DNA of 64,000 nt from Sunxiuqinia elliptica (GTDB lineage Bacteria; Bacteroidota; Bacteroidia; Bacteroidales; Prolixibacteraceae): assembly GCF_900113005.1 (NCBI RefSeq), contig NZ_FONW01000002.1, positions 62,001-126,000 of the forward strand, in the 5' to 3' direction. Below are positions 18,207-27,402 of this stretch, one piece after another (the stretch's first letter is position 1; each line of letters begins with the position of its first letter). The position numbers and the translations under genes were made by a program. A model generated the notes under the pieces. That model made no database searches and was not told where the DNA came from. It saw only the letters and a program-made list of their open reading frames with translations.

Positions 18207-19460
18207 ATGCTGCTATTGCGATTAATTTTGGAGAGTTTTGCTTTTGCCGGCGAGTCATTGCGGGCGAATAAGTTACGTACTTTCCTTTCATTGCTGGGGA
18301 TTACCATTGGCATTTTCGCAATCATTTCGGTTTTCACAGTCATCGATTCTCTGGAGCATTATATCCGAAATAGTTTGAATGCTTTGGGAAACAACATGGT
18401 TTATATTCAGAAATGGCCGTGGACTCCTCCTGAAGGAGAAACAGAATATCCGTGGTGGAAATATTTGAATCGTCCGGTTCCGGAGATTGGAGAAACTGAG
18501 GAAATTGTTCGTCGTTCGCAATATACTGAGAATGCTGTTTTCTTTTTTGGGTTTGGAGCGACTGTCCAATATGACAATAACCGGGCTGACAATACCGAGG
18601 TTTTAGCTACAACCCACGAGTTGATTGATACCTGGAGTTTAAATATCGATCGGGGCCGCTACTTTACCGAGTCGGAAAGTCATTCGGGGACAGCAATGGC
18701 TGTTGTCGGGAGTGAGCTGGTTGATCGCTTGTTTGGAGGTAGCGATCCGGTGGGGAAGGAAATCAAAATTATGGGGCATCGGTTGTTGGTGATTGGAACC
18801 TACGAGAAGCAAGGGACCGATATGTTTGGCACTAGCATGGATAAACGGGTTCATATTCCGGTGATGTATGCTGCGAATATGGTCGACTTTAAAAATCGAG
18901 AGCGTGGACAAACCATTAATGTAAAAGCAAAGGCTGGCGCTGGCCGGGAGGAATTTGTTGCCGAATTGGAAGGGATTTTGCGGGGCTTGCATCGCCTGAA
19001 ACCAATGGAAGAGAATGACTTTGCCATTAACGAGGTGAGTGCAATAAGCACTCGTTTTGATGCTTTCTTTGCCGTTTTTAACCTGGCCGGCTGGGTGATT
19101 GGTGGTTTTAGTATTGTGGTTGGCGGTTTTGGGATTGCCAATATCATGTTTGTTTCGGTTAAGGAGCGCACCCGTATTATTGGAATTCAAAAATCATTAG
19201 GGGCCAAAAAATACTTTATTCTACTGCAATTTATTTTTGAGTCGGTTATCTTGTCTTTAATGGGGGGAGCTGTTGGCTTATTGCTTATCTTTCTGGGAAC
19301 CGGAATTGTTGGCTATGTGTCGGATTTGACCATCGCGATGAATGTTGGGAATGTGGTTCTTGGTTTTGTAATCAGTGGGACCATTGGTATTTTGTCAGGC
19401 TTTTTACCTGCCTTAAGTGCCTCACGACTCGATCCGGTGGAAGCGATGAACACGGTGTAG
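18207..19460 (+). CDS. MacB/FtsX-type ABC transporter permease
   Basis: 417 aa. N-terminal membrane helix after SLRANKLRTFLSLLGITIGIFAII (hallmark of MacB_PCD), a large periplasmic domain (about 60-275), then three C-terminal helices of the FtsX domain with SVKERTRIIGIQKSLGAKK. Belongs to mechanotransmission ABC systems. No ATPase or adaptor gene lies beside it, so its partners are elsewhere. Start ATG at 18207. Confidence 0.9.
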   Translation: MLLLRLILESFAFAGESLRANKLRTFLSLLGITIGIFAIISVFTVIDSLEHYIRNSLNALGNNMVYIQKWPWTPPEGETEYPWWKYLNRPVPEIGETEEIVRRSQYTENAVFFFGFGATVQYDNNRADNTEVLATTHELIDTWSLNIDRGRYFTESESHSGTAMAVVGSELVDRLFGGSDPVGKEIKIMGHRLLVIGTYEKQGTDMFGTSMDKRVHIPVMYAANMVDFKNRERGQTINVKAKAGAGREEFVAELEGILRGLHRLKPMEENDFAINEVSAISTRFDAFFAVFNLAGWVIGGFSIVVGGFGIANIMFVSVKERTRIIGIQKSLGAKKYFILLQFIFESVILSLMGGAVGLLLIFLGTGIVGYVSDLTIAMNVGNVVLGFVISGTIGILSGFLPALSASRLDPVEAMNTV

Positions 19461-19497
19461 GTGTAGAAAGAGTGCTCAATGTTGTCTTGCTTTCAGT

Positions 19498-20478
19498 CTA
19501 CTCTGAATGGTTGTTTAGCGGGTTTCCTAAGTGAATCAATGCATCACCCTGGTAAACAATTGGAGCATGGTTGAGCCCCAAAACATAGCCGCTGGTTGGC
19601 ACTTTTACTTTATGTTCAAATTTGCCATAAGGGTCCGAAATACTTCCAATAATCTCACCTTTCTCAACGTGTGCTCCATCTTTGATGTAAAAGCGAAAAA
19701 GTCCTCCGTGGCGAGCGCGTACCCATGTTGAGTGCTCAATGAGAATGGATTCACTCATGGGTATGGAGGAGAGTTCTTCTGAGAAATTTCGCATTCCCAG
19801 ATGGTGCATAATTTGCATCACGCCACGTGTCCCTCGCATGGTAATTCGTTTGTGAAAGTCGAGTGATTTCCCTCCTTCAAAAAGCAAAACCTTTTTCCCG
19901 GCTTTCATGGCTGCTTGCCGGAAGGAGCGTTCCCGGTCAGGAGCAAACACGATAAAGCGTGGATTGAAAATCTTTGCAAGCTCTACAAGTTCAGGATATC
20001 TTCGGCTGATGCGTATTTGTGAGCTATTAAAGCGATTGGCTCCCCCTGTGTGAAAGTCGATACAGTAGTCGATGTGGGGGAGAATGTTATTCATTAGGTG
20101 GTAAGCGAAAATACTGGCTAGGGATCCTTGTTTAGAGCCAGGGAACATGCGGTTTAAGTCCTTTCCATCTGGGAATTCACGGGTTTGACTCAAAAAACCA
20201 AAAACATTAAGCACCGGAATACAGATGACGGTTCCTCGTTTGGGTTTGTTGATTTTGCGGGAAATAACCTCTCTGATTATTTCCACGCCATTGACTTCGT
20301 TGCCATGAATGCCCGCATTAAGCAATAAAATAGGACCGTCTTCCAGCCCTCGTTCAATGATAACCGGTACTTCTACTTTTGTTCGGGTATGTAGCCGGGC
20401 AATATCCAGGTTGAGAATAGTTTGTTTTCCCGGCTTTATTTCTGTATCCAGAATGCTTAGAGGGCGATGTGTTTTCAT
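19498..20478 (-). CDS. Succinylglutamate desuccinylase/aspartoacylase-family zinc hydrolase
   Basis: 326 aa. M14-like carboxypeptidase fold: zinc ligands H58 and E61 in GIHGNEVNG, third ligand H143 in DFHTGG. A C-terminal beta domain (about 245-326, with HVEKGEIIGSISDPYG) resembles a biotinyl-lipoyl-like fold typical of this subgroup. Located 11 bp after rimK; the pairing is common across bacteria and suggests a substrate related to glutamate tails or N-acyl amino acids, but this is not established. Confidence 0.88.
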   Translation of the reverse strand: MKTHRPLSILDTEIKPGKQTILNLDIARLHTRTKVEVPVIIERGLEDGPILLLNAGIHGNEVNGVEIIREVISRKINKPKRGTVICIPVLNVFGFLSQTREFPDGKDLNRMFPGSKQGSLASIFAYHLMNNILPHIDYCIDFHTGGANRFNSSQIRISRRYPELVELAKIFNPRFIVFAPDRERSFRQAAMKAGKKVLLFEGGKSLDFHKRITMRGTRGVMQIMHHLGMRNFSEELSSIPMSESILIEHSTWVRARHGGLFRFYIKDGAHVEKGEIIGSISDPYGKFEHKVKVPTSGYVLGLNHAPIVYQGDALIHLGNPLNNHSE

Positions 20479-20489
20479 ACGGAAGTAAG

Positions 20490-21362
20490 TTACACATTCC
20501 GCTCGACATAGCGAATAATGCTTCTGGCAATATCTTTTTCAGTTGCGGCTTCAATGCCCTCAAGCCCGGGGGACGAGTTAACTTCCAGTATTAGTGGTCC
20601 GTGATCGGATTGAAGCATGTCAACACCTGCGACTCCCAGCCCCATAACTCGAGCGGCTTTCAGCGCTGCATTTTCTTCGTCTTCGGTTAGCTCAATGATT
20701 TCTGCGGTACCTCCCCGGTGTAAGTTCGAACGAAATTCTCCTTTTTTAGCTTGCCGTTTCATGGCACCAACAACCACTCCGTCAACCACAAAGGCACGAA
20801 CGTCGGCTCCCTTGGATTCCTGGATGTATTCCTGAACAATAACTCGTGCTTTCAGTCCATTAAATGCTTCGATTACAGATTCAGCAGCATTGTCTGTTTC
20901 AGCTAAAACAACGCCCAAGCCTTGAGTTCCCTCCAGCACTTTAATGACCACGGGAGTTCCTCCAACGCTTTTAATAATGTCTTTTACATTACGCGAGTAG
21001 TTGGTAAAAACAGTTTTGGGAAGGCCCAGTCCTGCTCGGCTCAAAATTTGAAGGCTGCGGAGTTTGTCGCGCGAGCGCACCAAGGCCTGAGACTCAATGG
21101 CTGTAAATACTTTCATCATTTCGAATTGGCGAACAACAGCGGTGCCATAAAAGGTAACTGAAGCTCCGATGCGGGGAATTACGGCATCGACATGCTCAAG
21201 TTTATGGCCTTTGTATAAAACTACTGGCTTTCTTTTTTCAATCACCAAATCGCATTTTGAATGGTCGATAACGAGCATTTCATGACCTCGTTGTTTTCCC
21301 GCTTCCATCAATCGTTGAGTCGAGTATAGGTTTGGGTTCCTTGATAATACAACAATCTTCAT
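20490..21362 (-). CDS. rimK: RimK-family alpha-L-glutamate ligase
   Basis: 290 aa from ATG 21362, selected because [18 protein letters not shown] is the conserved N-terminus. ATP-grasp domain with GTQGLGV (nucleotide-binding loop), and metal-binding D/E/N near the end ([14 protein letters not shown]). E. coli RimK adds glutamates to the C-terminus of ribosomal protein S6; other homologs make poly-glutamate. It sits between a RimB-like protein and an aspartoacylase-like hydrolase, which supports a glutamylation role. Confidence 0.92.
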   Translation of the reverse strand: MKIVVLSRNPNLYSTQRLMEAGKQRGHEMLVIDHSKCDLVIEKRKPVVLYKGHKLEHVDAVIPRIGASVTFYGTAVVRQFEMMKVFTAIESQALVRSRDKLRSLQILSRAGLGLPKTVFTNYSRNVKDIIKSVGGTPVVIKVLEGTQGLGVVLAETDNAAESVIEAFNGLKARVIVQEYIQESKGADVRAFVVDGVVVGAMKRQAKKGEFRSNLHRGGTAEIIELTEDEENAALKAARVMGLGVAGVDMLQSDHGPLILEVNSSPGLEGIEAATEKDIARSIIRYVERNV

Positions 21363-21488
21363 CGGTTTTATTTTATTTTTTTGAGACTTCACATTGCCAA
21401 GCAATCCATGGTGTCTCTTTTTTTTTGTTAAAAATAAGGTGCGACTACCTTTGGCTTTCGCTTACCGGGTGGTCAGCCATATTTTGAG

Positions 21489-21941
21489 TTAGTAACTTAT
21501 TGTTTTTCTTTTTCCTTTGCTTGACAGGTTCTTGAGTGAACTGTCAACGACAAAACGTTTCGATAGGAATTTGCGTCCTAATAGTACCGGAAATTTCATT
21601 GTTCCTCTTTCAGTAAGCGTGAGCTCAATTGGGAAAAGCTCTCCAAAAAGCTGAATCTGAGTGGTGATGCAGTAGCGTTCTTCAAGCTGTCCGTTCGAGC
21701 TCTTCACTTTTTTTAGCTCAAAAGTATCGAAGAGGAACTCTTTGTCATGGTACTTGGGATGTTGTGGATCAAGAAAATGACATTTTAGTCTATCTTGATC
21801 GTTTTGTTTGATAATTTCAATGTTGTGACAATGGAAGCTGGAAGTATAGGCTCCCGTATCTGTTTTTACCTCAATTCCCTCCAAATGTAAAAGCGGGAAG
21901 TTAGCAAGATCTTCGCGTCCGATAACTATTCTGGAAAGCAT
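21489..21941 (-). CDS. RimB-like retropepsin-fold protein (PF05618, 'ATP-dependent zinc protease')
   Basis: 150 aa. The KTDTGAYTSS motif (D28) is the D-T/S-G active site of a retropepsin-like aspartyl peptidase; the PF05618 name is historical. VLLGRKFLSKRFVVD near the C-terminus is the second family block. Members next to rimK (RimB) act on RimK or on its glutamylated product. Six bp after mgtE and 126 bp before rimK, same strand. Confidence 0.87.
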   Translation of the reverse strand: MLSRIVIGREDLANFPLLHLEGIEVKTDTGAYTSSFHCHNIEIIKQNDQDRLKCHFLDPQHPKYHDKEFLFDTFELKKVKSSNGQLEERYCITTQIQLFGELFPIELTLTERGTMKFPVLLGRKFLSKRFVVDSSLKNLSSKGKRKTISY

Positions 21942-21947
21942 CTTTTT

Positions 21948-23306
21948 TTAAATGATGTTGAAGAATAATTTGGCAATCAACATGTACATCATCAGCCCAA
22001 GAATATCATTCATTGTTGTGATAAATGGGCCCGTAGCTAGTGCCGGGTCAATTTTCAGCTTGTTTAATATCAGCGGGATGGTTGTTCCAAATAGCGATGC
22101 AAACACGATAACAATAAACAAGGAAATACTAACAGCCCAGGTTAATTCCATGCTATTGCTAAAGGCAAAGTTGTATGTGAAAATCAGAGTTGAGAACACC
22201 AGGGCCGTGATTAACCCAACAGCTAATTCTTTTAGTAATTTCTTTCCAAATGAGTCAAAGTCACGGGCTCCGCTGGCTATGGTTTGCACAACAATGGAAG
22301 AGGATTGCACGCCAACGTTTCCTGCCATTGCAGCAATTAGCGGGATGAAGAAAGCGATTCCTTGAATTTTGGAAAGTGCTTCTTCGTTGGCGCCTAAAAC
22401 ACGTGCACCAAGAATTCCTCCTAATAGTCCGATTAACAGCCAGGGAAGTCGAGCACGGGTTAAATTCCAGACCCGGTCTCCCGATTCAACATCGCCGGTA
22501 ATACCGGAAACCATTTGGTAGTCGCGTTCGGCTTCTTCTCGGATGACATCTACCACATCATCAATTGTAATGCGCCCTTTGAGTCGTCCAATATGGTCAA
22601 CTACCGGAATGGCAACCAAGTCGAATCGTTCCATGGCCATGGCAACGTCCTCGTGGGAAGCATCGGTTTTTACATAGTGAATGTCATCCTCAATCAGGTT
22701 TTTTATTTTCGAATGCGTTGGATTTAAAATCAGTTTTTTGAGTGATAGAATTCCTTTCAGAAAATCATCGTCATCAACAACATACACGTAATAAATTTCG
22801 TCAATGTCTTCTGCTTGTTTCGAAATTTCTTTGAGTGATGTTTGTACGGTCCAGTTTTCATTGACCTTGATTAATTCTTTAGCCATTAAACCTCCGGCCG
22901 ACTCTTCATCGTATTCCAGCAGATCTGCAATATCGCCAGCTTGTTCTTTGTCTGCAATTTTTTGAAGAACAGCCTCTTTCATGTCCTCCTCCAAGTCGCG
23001 AACAACATCGGCGGCATCATCCGAGTCCATGTATTCAATGAATTGCTTGGCAATCAGTTCAGGAGGAAGAACTTTTAAGAACCGACGACGCTCGTTTTCC
23101 GGGATTTCAATCAAAACATCCGAAGCCTTTTCGCCTTCAAGTAAAAGGTAAAGAAACTTGGCTTCTTCAGTGTTTAACTCATCCATTATCTCTGCGATAT
23201 CCATTGGGTGGAGATCTTCCAGCTTGGCTTTTACGACTTCGCTGTTTTGCTGCTCGATAAATTCTTTGAGTTCGTCAATAAATTCCCTGTTCAGTTCAAA
23301 TTGCAT
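21948..23306 (-). CDS. mgtE: MgtE-family magnesium transporter
   Basis: 452 aa. N-terminal alpha-helical MgtE_N domain (about 1-125), two CBS domains (about 130-255), a plug helix, then five transmembrane helices with the pore signature GNVGVQSSSIVVQ. Cytosolic domains sense Mg2+ and gate the channel. 10 bp after ksgA and 6 bp before rimB, so part of one operon; Mg2+ and ribosome maturation are both tied to translation. Confidence 0.95.
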   Translation of the reverse strand: MQFELNREFIDELKEFIEQQNSEVVKAKLEDLHPMDIAEIMDELNTEEAKFLYLLLEGEKASDVLIEIPENERRRFLKVLPPELIAKQFIEYMDSDDAADVVRDLEEDMKEAVLQKIADKEQAGDIADLLEYDEESAGGLMAKELIKVNENWTVQTSLKEISKQAEDIDEIYYVYVVDDDDFLKGILSLKKLILNPTHSKIKNLIEDDIHYVKTDASHEDVAMAMERFDLVAIPVVDHIGRLKGRITIDDVVDVIREEAERDYQMVSGITGDVESGDRVWNLTRARLPWLLIGLLGGILGARVLGANEEALSKIQGIAFFIPLIAAMAGNVGVQSSSIVVQTIASGARDFDSFGKKLLKELAVGLITALVFSTLIFTYNFAFSNSMELTWAVSISLFIVIVFASLFGTTIPLILNKLKIDPALATGPFITTMNDILGLMMYMLIAKLFFNII

Positions 23307-23316
23307 GCTTCCGATT

Positions 23317-24093
23317 TTAAGACTGGTCTTGAATCAGTCGAGTTATACGTTCAAAATCATTAACACTTAATTGCTCCGGACGTTTAGAAAAGATGAGATC
23401 CTGTTTTAAAGTCTCATCACGAATAAATGCCTTGAGTGAGTTGCGTAAGGTCTTTCGTCGTTGGTTAAAACCTGCTTTAACCAATTGAAAGAACAGCTTC
23501 TCATCGCAATCAAGTTTTTGGGTTTCATTCCTTCGCAGCCGAATAACGGCTGATTTTACTTTCGGTGGGGGAATGAAAACATTTTCATGAACAGTAAATA
23601 AATAGTCAATATCGTAATATGCTTGTAAAAGAACACTTAGAATTCCGTAGGTTTTACTGCCTGGCCCTGTTGCTATGCGCTCGGCCACTTCTTTCTGAAT
23701 CATGCCAACAACTTCGGGAACCTGATGGCGATACTCCAGAACTTTAAAAAAGATTTGAGAGGAAATGTTGTAAGGGAAATTTCCAATGATGGCAAAAGGC
23801 TCCTGAAAAAACTCATTCAGATTGAGTTTTAAGAAATCTTTTGAGATAATCCGATCCTCTAAAGCGGGTAAATGCTTATTCAGGTAGTCGACAGATTCTC
23901 GATCAATTTCAACAACGGTTGTTTGGTAATTTGTATTCTGAAGTAAAAAACCGGTAAGCACTCCCATGCCCGGGCCTATTTCAAGGACATGATGAATACC
24001 GTCAGCTTGTAGGCTGTCAACGATTTTATGGGCAATATTTTGATCTTTTAGAAAGTGTTGCCCCAGATTTTTCTTTGCTCTGACATTGGTCAT
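23317..24093 (-). CDS. rsmA: 16S rRNA (adenine1518/1519-N6) dimethyltransferase
   Basis: 258 aa. [11 protein letters not shown] start, SAM motif [13 protein letters not shown], and the catalytic NFPYNIS (usual form NLPYNIS; one conservative change). It dimethylates two adjacent adenines in helix 45 of 16S rRNA. First gene of the rsmA-mgtE-rimB run. Confidence 0.96.
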   Translation of the reverse strand: MTNVRAKKNLGQHFLKDQNIAHKIVDSLQADGIHHVLEIGPGMGVLTGFLLQNTNYQTTVVEIDRESVDYLNKHLPALEDRIISKDFLKLNLNEFFQEPFAIIGNFPYNISSQIFFKVLEYRHQVPEVVGMIQKEVAERIATGPGSKTYGILSVLLQAYYDIDYLFTVHENVFIPPPKVKSAVIRLRRNETQKLDCDEKLFFQLVKAGFNQRRKTLRNSLKAFIRDETLKQDLIFSKRPEQLSVNDFERITRLIQDQS

Positions 24094-24155
24094 TATTGTC
24101 GATCTCTTCCATTAGGTGTGACAGATATGTTGTTAAAAATCGAGGCGATTTAAAA

Positions 24156-24163
24156 CAAATCTA
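24156..24163 (-). promoter_or_regulatory. -7 promoter box of the rsmA-mgtE-rimB operon
   Basis: Reverse strand TAGATTTG, exact TAnnTTTG, 62 bp upstream of the rsmA start. Confidence 0.55.
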
Positions 24164-24233
24164 TATTTTTGTCTGCGAAACTTGCCTTTAAAAAGGCGTG
24201 CAAATTTAATAAAGTACTTAAATAATAAATGAA

Positions 24234-25277
24234 GTGTCGCTAAAAAACGTTTCTAAATTTAGCGTAATTTCACCAATTAACAAGTTTGATTTGAAACCGA
24301 AAATAATTCAAGCCCTTAAATTTATTGCCTTTTTAACTCTCGGAGCTCTGCTATTTTGGTTGGTTTATAAAGACCAAGATATTGAGCGGTTAAAATCTAT
24401 CTTAAAAAATGATGTCAATTACTGGTGGGTGTGGTTGAGCTTGTTTTTTGGCTTGCTCAGTCATATCAGTCGTACCATGCGTTGGAGTTTAATGATAGAG
24501 CCACTGGGGAAAAAACCACGTTTGCTGAACACGTTCTTAGCCGTTATGGTTGGATACTTGATGAACCTGGTGTTTCCGAGAATGGGCGAAATTTCGAGAT
24601 GTGGCGTGTTGGCACGATACGAAAAGATGTCGTTTACGCAGTTGATTGGAACTGTTGTTGTCGAGCGGATTATAGATGTGATCATGCTGTTGTTGCTAAC
24701 ACTGATCGTTATTGTTGGGCAGTTTGGTCAGGTGATTCAGTTTATGGAAAACAATCCTGATGTTCGGGAGAAACTAAATAGTATTGCCATGTCGCCTTGG
24801 GTAATTCTGAGTATTGTAGCTCTGATTGCTTTAGTGGTGGTTTTTAGAAAGCGACTGTTACATTCTTCCGCTTTTGAGAAAGTACGTGGAATCTTAAATA
24901 ATTTTGCGGAAGGCCTGAAGTCCATCAAGGATATGAAAAATAAATGGGCTTTCATTTTACACTCCGTTTTCATTTGGGTGATGTATTACTTGATGCTTTA
25001 TGTGGTCTTTTTCTCTTTTGAATTTACCTCGCACTTAACCATGATTGCTGGCTTGACAACTTTTGTCCTCGGAAGTTATGGGATGGTTGCTCCGGTGCAA
25101 GGAGGGATTGGCGCATGGCATTTCATGGTGGTTCAAGCTCTAATGGTCTATGGAATTGATAAGGCGGATGGGATGGTCTTTGCTTTGTTGGCTCACACCT
25201 CAATGACGGGAATGATGATTGTTGTTGGGCTGATTTCCTTACTAATACTGCCATTTATTAACCGGAGTAAGCAATAA
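24234..25277 (+). CDS. UPF0104/YbhN-like lysylphosphatidylglycerol synthase TM-region protein
   Basis: 347 aa with about eight transmembrane helices and the family blocks SHISRTMRW, NLVFPRMGEISR and VVERIIDV. It corresponds to the flippase part of MprF without the aminoacyl-transferase domain, so lysyl transfer is not expected. Start GTG 24234; ATG 24229 is out of frame and stops quickly. Function unknown; perhaps lipid translocation. Confidence 0.85.
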   Translation: MSLKNVSKFSVISPINKFDLKPKIIQALKFIAFLTLGALLFWLVYKDQDIERLKSILKNDVNYWWVWLSLFFGLLSHISRTMRWSLMIEPLGKKPRLLNTFLAVMVGYLMNLVFPRMGEISRCGVLARYEKMSFTQLIGTVVVERIIDVIMLLLLTLIVIVGQFGQVIQFMENNPDVREKLNSIAMSPWVILSIVALIALVVVFRKRLLHSSAFEKVRGILNNFAEGLKSIKDMKNKWAFILHSVFIWVMYYLMLYVVFFSFEFTSHLTMIAGLTTFVLGSYGMVAPVQGGIGAWHFMVVQALMVYGIDKADGMVFALLAHTSMTGMMIVVGLISLLILPFINRSKQ

Positions 25278-25375
25278 AATTGTAGCTTTACCGGAGCTAA
25301 AAAAACGCAGAATTCGCTTTGTCGTTCCCGTGATATCCGGGGAGTTGGTCATCTGCTATAACCAGATCGATTTTC

Positions 25376-26626
25376 ATGAATACCGAATTATTTATAGCAA
25401 AACGCCTGTTTTCGTCGAAAGATCAAAATCAAAGGATGTCTCGACGGATTGTCCGGCTGGCAGTGGCTGGCATCAGCCTTGGGATGGTCGTCATGATTCT
25501 GGCTGTTGCTATTGTTACTGGTTTTCAGCGCGAAATTGAGTCCAAAGTTAATGGTTTTGCGGCTCATCTACAGATTGTCAACTACGACAGTAATCTCTCC
25601 TATCAAACCGAAGCGATTAATAAAGAACAAGGTTTTTTAGAAGAACTAAAAGCGATGCCTCAGGTGAAGCATGTACAGCAGTTTGCCACGAAGCCGGGCA
25701 TGATTAAAACCGATGAAGATATCCAGGGGGTGGTGCTGAAGGGGATTGCTCCTGATTTTGATTGGTCTTTTTTTGATGCCAACCGGGTTGCAGGCGAACG
25801 CATTGCTCTGGATTCGTTGCGTACCAATGCGGTCTGGATTTCAGAGCAGCTTTCAAACTTGTTGAAACTGGGACTAGGTGATTCTTTTCGGATGTATTTT
25901 TTGAATGAGAATGAACGGGTTCCCCGGATTCGTCAGTTTGAGGTAAAGGGAATTTACCGAACTGGATTGGCTGAGTTTGACCGCATGTTTATGCTGATTG
26001 ATATTCGCCACCTACAGCGTCTTAATGGTTGGGCTGATGATGAGATCAGTGGTTACGAGATTTTTATGGATGATTTGGAGGAGGTAGATAATGCTGAGTT
26101 TAAGATACGAGACCTGGTGTTGGCACATTTGAATGATGAAGATTCTCTTTTACGAGTAATCAACATCAAACGCAAGTTTCCACATATTTTTGACTGGCTT
26201 CGGTTGCTTGATATGAACGTCTGGATTATCCTGTCGTTAATGGTATTGGTTGCCGGATTTAATATGATCTCTGGTTTGCTGGTCATTATTCTTGAACGCA
26301 CACAAATGATTGGCGTGCTCAAGTCGCTTGGAGCCGCTAATGTCGATGTGCGAAAGGTATTTTTATACCTGTCGGCTTTCCTTATTGGTGAAGGTTTGCT
26401 TTGGGGGAATGTGCTGGGAATTTTATTGGGACTTGCGCAACATTACTTTCAGATTATTCATCTTGATCCGGCTTCCTATTATGTAGATACTGTCCCGGTG
26501 AATATTTCCGTCTTGCATCTGGTACTGCTTAATATTGGTGCACTATTGGTCACCATGCTCATGCTTATTGCTCCATCTTTTTTCATTAGTCGTATTGCTC
26601 CGGAAAAAACCATTCGCTTTGATTAA
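25376..26626 (+). CDS. LolC/LolE-type ABC transporter permease
   Basis: 416 aa. N-terminal FIAKRLFSSKDQNQRMSRRIVRLAVAG and first helix (about 27-49), a periplasmic domain (about 50-275), then three helices with ERTQMIGVLKSLGA. In E. coli, LolC/LolE extract lipoproteins from the inner membrane toward LolA. Bacteroidota often carry a single such permease that may form a homodimer. The ATPase is not nearby. Confidence 0.88.
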   Translation: MNTELFIAKRLFSSKDQNQRMSRRIVRLAVAGISLGMVVMILAVAIVTGFQREIESKVNGFAAHLQIVNYDSNLSYQTEAINKEQGFLEELKAMPQVKHVQQFATKPGMIKTDEDIQGVVLKGIAPDFDWSFFDANRVAGERIALDSLRTNAVWISEQLSNLLKLGLGDSFRMYFLNENERVPRIRQFEVKGIYRTGLAEFDRMFMLIDIRHLQRLNGWADDEISGYEIFMDDLEEVDNAEFKIRDLVLAHLNDEDSLLRVINIKRKFPHIFDWLRLLDMNVWIILSLMVLVAGFNMISGLLVIILERTQMIGVLKSLGAANVDVRKVFLYLSAFLIGEGLLWGNVLGILLGLAQHYFQIIHLDPASYYVDTVPVNISVLHLVLLNIGALLVTMLMLIAPSFFISRIAPEKTIRFD

Positions 26627-26769
26627 GTGAAGGCTTTTTGCTTGCTGTTTAGCTCTTTTTATTCGAGTTAAGAGAAAGAAAGTTAAGAGATTTAAATTCG
26701 GTGTGAAATTTTCGGAAATGAGCATGATTTCTTAAAGCTTTTTGCCACTTACTTTGTTATATTGCAGTA

Positions 26770-27402
26770 ATGAAGGACGATTTCATATCTCAAGTTCATG
26801 AATTGTTGCGATCCGAATTGCCTGGAGAAAAGGCACATCAGAAATTATCGCCACCGGGGCGTAAGTTGAAAGCGGATCTGGATGCTATGGAAACCATAAA
26901 ATACAGCAGCGTTTTGCTGTTGTTGTTTCCCATAGAAGGAACTATTTATACTTGTTTGACACGCCGAAACCCGAATATGAAAACGCATCCGGGACAAATT
27001 AGCTTCCCAGGAGGGCGAATTGAAGAAGGAGAACATCCTGAGTTAACAGCTATTCGTGAAGCGCAGGAGGAAGTCGGTATTAAGCCGAATGACGTCCGAT
27101 TGTTGGGCCAGTTGTCCGAGCTTTATATTCCGGTCAGTGGTTACTCCATTTTTCCATATGTGGGCTGGATGGACTATCGCCCTGATTTTGTTTTGAATAA
27201 GGAAGAGGCGGAAGAGTTGATCTTACTTCCAATTCAGCAATTTTTGGTTGAGGATAAAATTAAGCATGTTGAGATGGACACTGTTCGGGGGCGGATATCG
27301 GTTCCCTATTACCCATACCAAGGGGAGGTTATCTGGGGAGCAACAGCTATGATTTTAACCGAATTTTTTGACGTCCTCAAGTCCGGGAAACTTACTCTGT
27401 GA
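26770..27402 (+). CDS. Nudix hydrolase, CoA pyrophosphatase (NudL-like)
   Basis: 210 aa. Nudix box at about 82-104: GRIEEGEHPELTAIREAQEE followed by VGI, fitting Gx5Ex7REUxEExGU. The preceding HPGQISFPGG matches the UPF0035/NudL signature associated with hydrolysis of CoA to 3',5'-ADP and phosphopantetheine. Its last 11 bp overlap the 3' end of the convergent mltF gene. Confidence 0.88.
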   Translation: MKDDFISQVHELLRSELPGEKAHQKLSPPGRKLKADLDAMETIKYSSVLLLLFPIEGTIYTCLTRRNPNMKTHPGQISFPGGRIEEGEHPELTAIREAQEEVGIKPNDVRLLGQLSELYIPVSGYSIFPYVGWMDYRPDFVLNKEEAEELILLPIQQFLVEDKIKHVEMDTVRGRISVPYYPYQGEVIWGATAMILTEFFDVLKSGKLTL

